Below, piece by piece: positions 1 to 4,700 of a stretch of 8,391 nt of DNA; the first letter of the stretch is position 1; each line of letters starts with the position of its first letter. The notes under the pieces were generated by a model that had not been told where the DNA came from, ran no database searches, and saw only the letters and a program-made list of their open reading frames with translations. A program made the position numbers and the translations under genes. This DNA comes from JACDAN01 sp036380355. GTDB lineage: Bacteria > Actinomycetota > Thermoleophilia > Gaiellales > Gaiellaceae. The stretch is taken from contig DASVEW010000058.1 in NCBI GenBank assembly GCA_036380355.1, positions 1 to 8,391 on the forward strand, written 5' to 3'.

Positions 1-402
1 CGGCTCGACGGGCCCGGGAAGATCTCGCTGGCCGAGTTCCGCGGTCGCCCGGTCGTCGTGAACTTCTGGGGCTCCTGGTGCGATCCTTGCAAGGAGGAGG
101 CGCCGGTGCTGGAGGACACGTGGCGGCAGTACAGGGGCCGAGGGCTCGTCGTCCTCGGCGTCGACTTCCACGACCTCAAGGGCGCGGCGAGGCGCTTCGC
201 GCGCGAGAACGACATGAGCTACCCGCTTGCGTACGACGGGCCGGGCGACACGATCTCGGATTACGGGGTCGAGGCGGCGCCCGAGACGTTCTTCGTCGCT
301 CCCAACGGCAGGCTCGTCTGCGAGCGGCTGCTCGGCGGCGTGCACATCGAGCGGAATCGCGGCCGCTACGACGAGTGCGTGCAGGAGCTGCTCGAGGCGT
401 GA
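1..402 (+). CDS. ccmG: CcmG/DsbE-type thiol:disulfide oxidoreductase, 5' partial
   Basis: Frame 1 is open from the first base, so the N-terminus (signal anchor) lies outside the window; 133 codons and a TGA remain. The fragment shows a thioredoxin fold of the TlpA/ResA/CcmG type: NFWGSWCDPCKEEAP with the redox pair at fragment residues 27 and 30, a GVDFHD segment after the next strand, and the GVEAAPETFFV segment with the expected cis-proline near residue 94. Family knowledge: CcmG/DsbE is a membrane-anchored extracytoplasmic reductant that reduces apocytochrome c cysteines before haem attachment. The two genes downstream (CcmH-like, CcdA-like) belong to the same pathway, which favours CcmG over a general TlpA. 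The internal GTG at 58 is not the start, because conserved sequence continues upstream of it. Family is secure; the exact role rests on context. Confidence 0.88.
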   Translation, partial: RLDGPGKISLAEFRGRPVVVNFWGSWCDPCKEEAPVLEDTWRQYRGRGLVVLGVDFHDLKGAARRFARENDMSYPLAYDGPGDTISDYGVEAAPETFFVAPNGRLVCERLLGGVHIERNRGRYDECVQELLEA

Positions 403-410
403 CCGGCCAG

Positions 411-425
411 GTAACAGAGTGTTAC
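411..425. promoter_or_regulatory. 15-bp perfect palindrome, copy 1 (candidate operator)
   Basis: GTAACA-GAG-TGTTAC is a perfect 6+6 inverted repeat with a 3-base centre, 8 bases after the ccmG stop. With the following TTG it forms an 18-bp block repeated exactly 75 bp downstream. A dyad of this size suits a dimeric repressor such as a TetR-type protein. The binding protein is unknown and the operator role is inferred. Confidence 0.5.
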
Positions 426-464
426 TTGCCCTCGGCGGCCCGGGGTTCGGCTCGGCGAGAGCGT

Positions 465-953
465 TTGCGCCGCGCGAGGAGGCTAGTAACAGAGTGTTAC
501 TTGGTCGGACTCGTCGTCCTGGGGCTCGCCGTGGGTGGACCCGCCGCGGCTGCGGCCTGCCCGACCCTCGCCGACCTCGAGGGCGAGGTGATGTGCCCGC
601 AGTGCAAGACGACGCTCGACCAGTCGGACGCGCCGGTCGCGCGCGACATCAAGCGCTTCATCCAGGAGCGGGCCGACGCCTGCGTCCCCGAGGGGCAGAT
701 CAAGGACGAGCTCGTGGCGCAGTTCGGGCCGGCCGTGCTCGCAGCGCCGCCGCGGGAGGGGTTCCACTGGCTGGCGTGGCTCCTGCCGCTCGCCGGGCTG
801 CTCGTCGGCGCGGCCGTGATCTCCGTGCTCGTCTGGCGGTGGAGCCGGAAACGGCCGGTCGCGGAACCGGTCGCCGCGTCCAACGGCCGCCCGCCGCTGG
901 ATCCCGAGCTCGAGCGCCGCCTCGATCGGGAGCTGGCCCGATTTGATCGCTGA
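465..953 (+). CDS. ccmH: CcmH/CycL-like cytochrome c maturation protein
   Basis: A 162-aa protein if started at TTG 465. A basic N-terminus (MRRARR) is followed by a hydrophobic stretch (about 13-25) and an Ala-rich cleavage region. The CcmH domain follows: VMCPQC at 43-47 in place of the usual LRCxxCQ, then SDAPVARDIKRFIQE, then the GPAVL...PP segment. A transmembrane helix sits at about 102-124 and a charged cytoplasmic tail follows. This is the standard single-domain CcmH layout: an extracytoplasmic CxxC that handles apocytochrome c thiols, passing electrons with CcmG. The start is uncertain. TTG 465 has a basic n-region and a weak GAGAG upstream; TTG 501, right after a palindrome, is the alternative and lacks the basic residues; TTG 426 would also be in frame. 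The 3' end overlaps ccdA by 11 bases, suggesting translational coupling. Confidence 0.82.
   Translation: MRRARRLVTECYLVGLVVLGLAVGGPAAAAACPTLADLEGEVMCPQCKTTLDQSDAPVARDIKRFIQERADACVPEGQIKDELVAQFGPAVLAAPPREGFHWLAWLLPLAGLLVGAAVISVLVWRWSRKRPVAEPVAASNGRPPLDPELERRLDRELARFDR
486..500. promoter_or_regulatory. 15-bp perfect palindrome, copy 2 (candidate operator)
   Basis: This is an identical copy of the palindrome at 411-425, again followed by TTG. It abuts the TTG at 501, one of the possible ccmH starts. If translation starts at 465 it lies inside the coding sequence, where both copies read VTEC in the same frame. Two identical dyads 75 bp apart upstream of ccmH suggest cooperative or looping repression. 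That function is inferred. Confidence 0.5.
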
Positions 954-1650
954 GCTGCCGCTCGCCTTCCTGGCCGGGCTGCTCTCGATCATCACGCCGT
1001 GCGTCCTTCCGCTCGTCCCCGGGTACCTGTCGGCGGTCTCCGCGGTCGAGGCCGACCGGCTCGGCGAGGCCGGAGTGGGGAGGCGCGTCGCGCGCTCCAG
1101 CATCCCGTTCATCCTCGGGTTCACGACCGTCTTCGTCGTCCTCGGGGCCGGTGCGGCGGCGCTCGGAGGCGCCCTCGACGCCAACAGGCGTGCGGAGCTT
1201 GCCGGGTTCGTCCTCGTGGTTCTCGGCCTCGCGTTCCTCGGGCTCCTCCCGTGGCCGGAGCGCCTCGTCGCCCCGGGGCTCCTCCTGGAAGCGCGGAAGC
1301 GGGGCTCGGGCGCGTTGCTCGGCGCCGCCTTCGCGGTCTGCGCGGCTCCGTGCATCGGCACCGTGCTCGCGTCGGTGCTCGTCCTGGCCGGGAGCGCCGA
1401 GGAGGTGCTGGAGGGCTCGGCGATCCTCGCCGCCTACTCCGCCGGGCTCGCGCTCGCCTTCGTGCTCGCCGCCGTCGCCTTCGTCCGCGCCATGGGCGCC
1501 TTCCGCTGGCTCCGCGACCACTACATGGTCATCCGCATGGTCAGCGGCGTGGCGCTCGTGCTCCTCGGCCTGGCGTTCTTCTTCCACCGCGACGGGTGGA
1601 TCCGGGTCGGCTTTGACCGGGCGCTGGACCTCGTCGGACTAGGCGCCTAG
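943..1650 (+). CDS. ccdA: CcdA/DsbD-type cytochrome c biogenesis membrane protein
   Basis: A 235-aa protein with about six transmembrane segments (near 7-28, 52-76, 86-105, 125-148, 158-183 and 197-215), the usual CcdA size and topology. TM1 carries SIITPCVLPLVPGYLS with Cys20, and TM4 carries AVCAAPCIGTVLASV with Cys133 and Cys137. The TM1/TM4 cysteine pair is the conserved redox couple of the family. Family knowledge: CcdA takes electrons from cytoplasmic thioredoxin and passes them to extracytoplasmic thioredoxin-like proteins, here most simply the CcmG encoded upstream. The TTG start at 943 lies inside the end of ccmH (11-base overlap), as expected for a coupled operon. The last 12 bases overlap the 3' end of the converging DUF309 gene. 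Confidence 0.92.
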   Translation: MIAELPLAFLAGLLSIITPCVLPLVPGYLSAVSAVEADRLGEAGVGRRVARSSIPFILGFTTVFVVLGAGAAALGGALDANRRAELAGFVLVVLGLAFLGLLPWPERLVAPGLLLEARKRGSGALLGAAFAVCAAPCIGTVLASVLVLAGSAEEVLEGSAILAAYSAGLALAFVLAAVAFVRAMGAFRWLRDHYMVIRMVSGVALVLLGLAFFFHRDGWIRVGFDRALDLVGLGA

Positions 1651-1971
1651 CGGCGCAGGCAGCTCGAGCGAGCCCGACTCGACGACGCGCTGCGCCTCGC
1701 GCACGGAGCGCAGCACCGCCTCGACGTCGACCCCGCGGTGCTCCGGCGAGAAGGGCCCGAGGCGCCGCGCCGCCTTCGCCAGCTGGCGCTCGCAGCCGGG
1801 GCGGTTTCCTCGCCCGGCGTGATGCCAGGCGACTGCCACGTGCACGAGCCCCTGGAAGAAGTCCTTCTCCGCCGGCTCGGCCGCCCGCCACGCTTCCTCG
1901 AGCTCCTCGTGCGCCTCGAAGTATTCGCCGCGGCGAATCAGATCGACACCGTTCCGCAACCAGTCGTCCAT
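1639..1971 (-). CDS. DUF309 family protein
   Basis: A 110-aa all-helical protein starting at ATG (1971-1969). It matches the DUF309 pattern: NGVDLIRRGEYFEAHEELEE with His21-Glu22, Trp28, then DFFQGLVHVAVAWHHAGRGN with the GN turn. Length fits the family (about 100-150 aa). The conserved HE and HH residues look like a possible metal or ligand site, but to my knowledge no function is established. The frame stays open upstream of 1971, but that translation is not DUF309-like and would run into the divergent gene at 1999, so the ATG is preferred. It converges on and overlaps ccdA by 12 bases and diverges from the pseudo-receiver gene with 27 bases between starts. Confidence 0.85.
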   Translation of the reverse strand: MDDWLRNGVDLIRRGEYFEAHEELEEAWRAAEPAEKDFFQGLVHVAVAWHHAGRGNRPGCERQLAKAARRLGPFSPEHRGVDVEAVLRSVREAQRVVESGSLELPAPLGA

Positions 1972-1977
1972 GAAGCG

Positions 1978-1989
1978 GAGTGTTACTCT
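1978..1989 (+). promoter_or_regulatory. Third copy of GAGTGTTACT core with candidate -10 for the receiver gene
   Basis: The 27-base divergent intergenic region contains GAGTGTTACTC, itself a small dyad (GAGT-GTT-ACTC), sharing GAGTGTTACT with both upstream palindromes. The overlapping TACTCT at 1984-1989 fits a TAnnnT -10 element 9 bases before the GTG at 1999, which would give a nearly leaderless transcript. Both readings are inferred. Confidence 0.35.
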
Positions 1990-1998
1990 CGAAGGGTC

Positions 1999-2304
1999 GT
2001 GGCGACGATCCTGCTCGAAGGCGTCGACCTCTTCATCCGCGGCAAGCTCGAAGCGAGCCTCCAGGGCCATCATTTCGTCACGAGCGACTCGATCGACCCT
2101 CCCGACCTCGTGATCGCGGACGTCGGGCGTACCGATCCGGACGAGGTCGCGGACGCCTATCCGGACGTCCCGATCCTCGGCTTCTCCAACCACAACGACA
2201 CCGCCGGGCTGCGCCGCGCGCACGAGGCGGGGTTCGATCAGGTCGTCGCGAAGTCGGCGCTTGCGGAGCGCGCCCCACAGCTCGTCGAATCGCTGATCCC
2301 CTAG
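1999..2304 (+). CDS. Stand-alone degenerate receiver-like (CheY-fold) protein
   Basis: A 101-aa protein from GTG 1999, without an output domain. It retains the outline of a response-regulator receiver: hydrophobic first strand (ATILLEG), DLVIADV with Asp41 at the phospho-acceptor position, PILGFSNH with Ser63 in the switch Thr/Ser place, and a terminal QVVAKSAL with Lys85. The acidic pair normally found after strand 1 is missing (EG instead of DD) and the chain is shorter than the usual 115-125 aa, so metal-dependent phosphorylation is doubtful. It may act as a phosphorylation-independent protein-interaction module. It lies 14 bases upstream of the ferredoxin gene on the same strand and could be co-transcribed. 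The receiver assignment comes from motif positions; the function is unknown. Confidence 0.7.
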   Translation: MATILLEGVDLFIRGKLEASLQGHHFVTSDSIDPPDLVIADVGRTDPDEVADAYPDVPILGFSNHNDTAGLRRAHEAGFDQVVAKSALAERAPQLVESLIP

Positions 2305-2311
2305 CTAGGGT
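2299..2311 (+). promoter_or_regulatory. Palindrome plus candidate -10 upstream of ferredoxin
   Basis: CCCTAGCTAGGG (2299-2310) is a perfect 12-bp dyad spanning the stop of the receiver gene. TAGGGT at 2306-2311 fits a TAnnnT -10 element 7 bases before the GTG at 2319, which would place transcription start at or near the start codon (leaderless). No good -35 is visible. AGGG at 2307-2310 could also serve as a weak ribosome site. Inferred. Confidence 0.35.
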
Positions 2312-2318
2312 TCGCGCC

Positions 2319-3566
2319 GTGACGTACATCATCGCCGAGCCCTGCATCGACATCAAAGACCGCTCCTGCGTGGACGTCTGCCCGGTCGACTGCATCCACG
2401 AGTTCGAGCGGATCCTGATCATCGACCCGGAGGAGTGCATCGACTGCTTCGCGCCGACCGAGCAGCTCGTGACCTCCCACGGCATCCGGACGTTCGCCGA
2501 GCTCGAGAACCAGACGTGTCGCGTCCTGACCGACGTCGGGTTCAAGCCTGCGCTCGTCAAGCGATTCCGCCGGAAGCCGCTCGTACGGATCGAGATGGCG
2601 CCTGGATTCGAGGAGCGCGACCGGTACGGCGGCACGCGCCTGACAACCCGCAACATCTCCCGGTTCCGGAAGACGATCTGGGCGACGCCGACGCACTCGT
2701 GGCTACTCGCAGACGGCGACCGGACCGACTCGCTCGCGACCGGTCAGTTCGTGCCTTCGATGCGGTTGCAGCCGAAGCGCGACTCGGAGAGCTACCGGCT
2801 CGGCGTCCTCCACGGGCTCGTCTTCGGCGACGGCAGCTGGAACAGGCAGGAGATCCGCTCCGGCGAGCACCTTCACTACGTCCAGCTCTACGGCGACCGC
2901 GTCTCGAAGTACCGCGACTTCTTCGACCAGGTGAACTTCTCGCCGTGCCTCGACGTCCATCCCGGCTATGCCGGTACCGGAGTCGTTCGTTCCTCCGCGA
3001 ACCTGAAGCGTCTCCTGCCGGAGACGGCGGACGCGGAATACATCACCGGTTTCGTCGACGGCTGGCTCGCCGCCGACGGTGAACCCGTCAAGGCCGGCTC
3101 CTGGCGCATCCGATCCACAGATCACGAGGCCCTTGCGTGGCTCGAGCAGGCGGCCGTGATCGCGGGGCTCGTCGCGGTCGGTTCTGGCGAAGAGGGAAGC
3201 CTCGAGACGAATTTCGGCGTCCGGAGCCGTCCCATTCGCTGGCGCTACCTCGCAACGCGTGAGGTGTTCTGGCGAGTGATGGGCGTGGAGACGCAGGAGG
3301 CCGACGAGGCAGACACCTTCTGCGCGGTCGTGCCGGAGAAGCACGCCTTCACGCTCGCCGGCGGCGTATATACCGGCAACTGTGGCGCGTGCGAGCCGGA
3401 GTGCCCCGTCGAGGCGATCTTCCCCGAGGACGCGCTGCCCGAGAAGTGGGAGCCGTTCATCAAGATCAACTACGCCTACGGCGAGGGCGCCGAGGTCGTG
3501 AACAAGCTCGTCGACGAGTACGCCACCGAGCACGACGTCCAGAACCCGCCGCTCGACGAGCGTTAG
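2319..3566 (+). CDS. fdxA: 7Fe ferredoxin (FdxA type) interrupted by an intein
   Basis: A 415-aa precursor from GTG 2319. Residues 1-42 and 355-415 together form a 103-aa seven-iron ferredoxin: Cys9, Cys17, Cys21 and Cys25 in the first half, then ECID joined to CGACEPECP. By analogy with Azotobacter FdI, Cys9, Cys17 and the last Cys would bind [3Fe-4S], while Cys21 and the CxxCxxC bind [4Fe-4S]. The C-terminal extension (ALPEKWEPFIKINY and onward) is typical of FdxA. Residues 43-354 are an intein, listed separately, that splits the second CxxCxxC exactly before its middle cysteine. The whole frame is open, so this is one precursor and not two genes. Family role: low-potential electron carrier for cytoplasmic redox enzymes. 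The partner is not evident here. The gene is followed by a hairpin. Confidence 0.95.
   Translation: MTYIIAEPCIDIKDRSCVDVCPVDCIHEFERILIIDPEECIDCFAPTEQLVTSHGIRTFAELENQTCRVLTDVGFKPALVKRFRRKPLVRIEMAPGFEERDRYGGTRLTTRNISRFRKTIWATPTHSWLLADGDRTDSLATGQFVPSMRLQPKRDSESYRLGVLHGLVFGDGSWNRQEIRSGEHLHYVQLYGDRVSKYRDFFDQVNFSPCLDVHPGYAGTGVVRSSANLKRLLPETADAEYITGFVDGWLAADGEPVKAGSWRIRSTDHEALAWLEQAAVIAGLVAVGSGEEGSLETNFGVRSRPIRWRYLATREVFWRVMGVETQEADEADTFCAVVPEKHAFTLAGGVYTGNCGACEPECPVEAIFPEDALPEKWEPFIKINYAYGEGAEVVNKLVDEYATEHDVQNPPLDER
2445..3380 (+). mobile_element. Intein with LAGLIDADG homing endonuclease (312 aa), WCT class 3-like
   Basis: The intein is codons 43-354 of the ferredoxin precursor. The boundaries are fixed because removing it restores ECID-CGACEPEC. 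In precursor numbering: block A starts at Cys43 (CFAPTEQLVTSHG); block B is ATPTHSW with Thr123, His126 and Trp128; the endonuclease has two LAGLIDADG helices, LGVLHGLVFGDGS (Asp171) and TGFVDGWLAADG (Asp253); block F is FCAVVPEKHAFTLAGG with Cys335; block G is VYTGN followed by Cys355. Trp (two after the block B His), Cys at F:4 and Thr at G:5 form the WCT signature of class 3 inteins, yet Cys1 is also present. The penultimate residue is Gly353, not His. Both endonuclease acidic residues are present, so homing activity is plausible. Base composition is not strikingly different from the host genes. Confidence 0.94.
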
Positions 3567-3590
3567 CCGTTCCGCGTAGCGGGTACGGCT
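3565..3590 (+). terminator. Hairpin after the ferredoxin gene
   Basis: Starting within the stop codon, AGCCGT (3565-3570) pairs with ACGGCT (3585-3590), and inside it CCGC (3572-3575) pairs with GCGG (3579-3582) around a GTA loop. There is no T-tract, so intrinsic termination is uncertain. It may instead be a 3'-end stabiliser. Confidence 0.4.
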
Positions 3591-3602
3591 CTCCTGAACG
3601 GA

Positions 3603-3611
3603 AAAGGAGGG
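3603..3611 (+). promoter_or_regulatory. Strong Shine-Dalgarno site for the Rho_N-like gene
   Basis: AAAGGAGGG, with AGGAGG ending 5 bases before ATG 3616, is the only near-consensus ribosome site in front of a plus-strand gene here. It fixes the start codon and suggests a translation level unlike that of the SD-poor neighbours. Confidence 0.8.
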
Positions 3612-3615
3612 TCAC

Positions 3616-3951
3616 ATGCCCCAGGAAGCGTGGAGCAACGAGCGAGAACGGCAGTACGAGCACATCAAGGACAGCGCCAAGGAGCGCGGCGCCTCGACGA
3701 AGAGAGCCAAGGAGATCGCGGCGCGAACGGTGAACAAGGAGCGCGCGCGCTCGGGCGAGGCGCGCACCTCGTCCCGCACGTCCCGCCGGGACATGTCGTC
3801 CAGCCGCCGGGGCGGTCAGCGTTCGGGCACGAACCGCCCGAAGGGCCGGACGAAGGAGCAGCTCTACAACGAGGCGCGGCGCATGGGCATCGAGGGCCGC
3901 TCGAAGATGAACAAGCAGCAGCTGCAGCGAGCGGTCGATCGCAGGAAGTAA
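3616..3951 (+). CDS. Small basic protein with C-terminal Rho_N-like motif ('plasmid stabilization' family)
   Basis: A 111-aa, highly charged protein from ATG 3616. Residues 5-45 (SNERERQYEHIKDSAKERG, then AKEIAARTVNKERA) match the N-terminal signature of small actinobacterial proteins commonly named plasmid stabilization protein. Residues 46-78 are an Arg/Ser-rich, probably disordered linker. Residues 79-111 (TKEQLYNEARRMGIEGRSKMNKQQLQRAV) form a helix-extended-helix like the Rho termination factor N-terminal/SAP-like fold, which binds nucleic acid. DNA or RNA binding is therefore likely, but the biological role is unproven, and nothing nearby suggests a plasmid or a toxin partner. It has its own strong ribosome site and lies between two hairpins, so it may be an independent transcription unit. 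Confidence 0.85.
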   Translation: MPQEAWSNERERQYEHIKDSAKERGASTKRAKEIAARTVNKERARSGEARTSSRTSRRDMSSSRRGGQRSGTNRPKGRTKEQLYNEARRMGIEGRSKMNKQQLQRAVDRRK

Positions 3952-3963
3952 TCGCCCGCGGTA

Positions 3964-4000
3964 GCACGGGGCCGGGGGACTATCCTTCCCGGCTCCGTGC
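3964..4000 (+). promoter_or_regulatory. Strong stem-loop covering the VOC gene start codon
   Basis: Bases 3964-3976 pair with 3988-4000: a 13-bp stem with one G-T wobble (3970/3994) and an 11-base loop. The GTG start at 3997-3999 is within the 3' arm. Read-through RNA from upstream would have its start codon buried. A transcript starting just before the GTG would lack the 5' arm and escape. It may also act as the terminator of the upstream gene, though no T-tract follows. Structure is read directly; function is inferred. Confidence 0.5.
3981..3986 (+). promoter_or_regulatory. Candidate -10 element for the VOC gene
   Basis: TATCCT fits TAnnnT and lies 10 bases before GTG 3997, in the loop of the hairpin described above. 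There is no Shine-Dalgarno, so a leaderless transcript is possible. No clear -35 is seen. Confidence 0.3.
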
Positions 4001-4695
4001 GACCGAAGACTCTCGACCACGTCGCCTACTGGCTCGCCGATCGTGACCGCGTCACGGACTTCGTCACGAACCACCTCGGGATGCACGTCATCGAGCGGAC
4101 CGACCGGTTCACGCTCGTCGGTTCCGACGCGCGCAAGGGCAAGCTGACGCTGTTCGCGGCCGAGGGGCCGCGCGAGCGGGGCGCGCTGAAGCACGTCGCG
4201 CTGCGCGTAAACGACCTCGATGCGGCGCTCGCCGAGCTGCCGGACGACGTCGCGGTCCAACGGTCGAACGGCACCGCGGTCTTCGATCTCGGCGACGACG
4301 TGGTGCTCGGACTGGTCGAAGCTCCGACCGAGACCGAGTACGACCTCGACCACGTGGCGCTCTTCTCGTCCGACCCCGAGGCCACCGCGCAGCGCTACCG
4401 CGACTACGGCTTCCAGGCCTCCGATCCGGGAGCCGGCGGCGCGCCGCGCGTCGAGGTCTCCGGCGCCTTCGTCGAGTTCCACGAGGGCCGGCCGGGCGAT
4501 CCCGAGCAACCGCTGCTGAACCACCTGGCCGTGCTCGTCGACTCGGCCGAGGAGCACCGGGCGGCGGCGGCGGATCGCGACATCGAGGTGCAGGACTTCG
4601 TCGACGCGCCGAACACGCTCGCCGTCTTCGTCTGGCTGCCCGAGCGCGTGCGGCTCGAGTACGTCGAGCACAAGCCGACCTTCGCGCTGCAATAG
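3997..4695 (+). CDS. VOC superfamily protein, two glyoxalase/dioxygenase modules
   Basis: A 232-aa protein from GTG 3997 made of two vicinal-oxygen-chelate modules. Module 1 (about 4-110) has LDHVAYWLADRD with His8, KHVALRV with His66 and LGLVE with Glu108. Module 2 (about 115-226) has LDHVALFSSD with His119, NHLAVLV with His176 and LEYVE with Glu221 or Glu224. Both modules keep residues at the positions that can form the His-His-Glu metal site of this fold. Family members include glyoxalase I, extradiol dioxygenases and many uncharacterised proteins. Substrate cannot be told from sequence, though the two-module size resembles extradiol dioxygenases. The stop is only a few bases from the FAD-dependent oxidoreductase, so the two may act on related substrates (inference). 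Confidence 0.85.
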   Translation: MRPKTLDHVAYWLADRDRVTDFVTNHLGMHVIERTDRFTLVGSDARKGKLTLFAAEGPRERGALKHVALRVNDLDAALAELPDDVAVQRSNGTAVFDLGDDVVLGLVEAPTETEYDLDHVALFSSDPEATAQRYRDYGFQASDPGAGGAPRVEVSGAFVEFHEGRPGDPEQPLLNHLAVLVDSAEEHRAAAADRDIEVQDFVDAPNTLAVFVWLPERVRLEYVEHKPTFALQ

Positions 4696-4700
4696 CCGCG

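Noticed and set aside
1972..2223. Upstream extension of the DUF309 gene
   Set aside because: The frame is open, but the extra sequence does not fit the family, and it would overlap the divergent receiver gene.
1980..2318. N-terminal extension of the ferredoxin frame
   Set aside because: It is the Arg-rich shadow of the receiver gene; the ferredoxin begins naturally at GTG 2319 with TYIIAEPC.
2445..3380. Free-standing homing endonuclease or group I intron in the ferredoxin gene
   Set aside because: The frame is continuous across both junctions, and splice blocks A, B, F and G with terminal Asn-Cys show that it is an intein and not an intron.
3466..4692. A 408-codon minus-strand open frame opposite the Rho_N and VOC genes
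   Set aside because: It overlaps well-supported genes antisense, shows no recognisable motif and has shadow-type composition.
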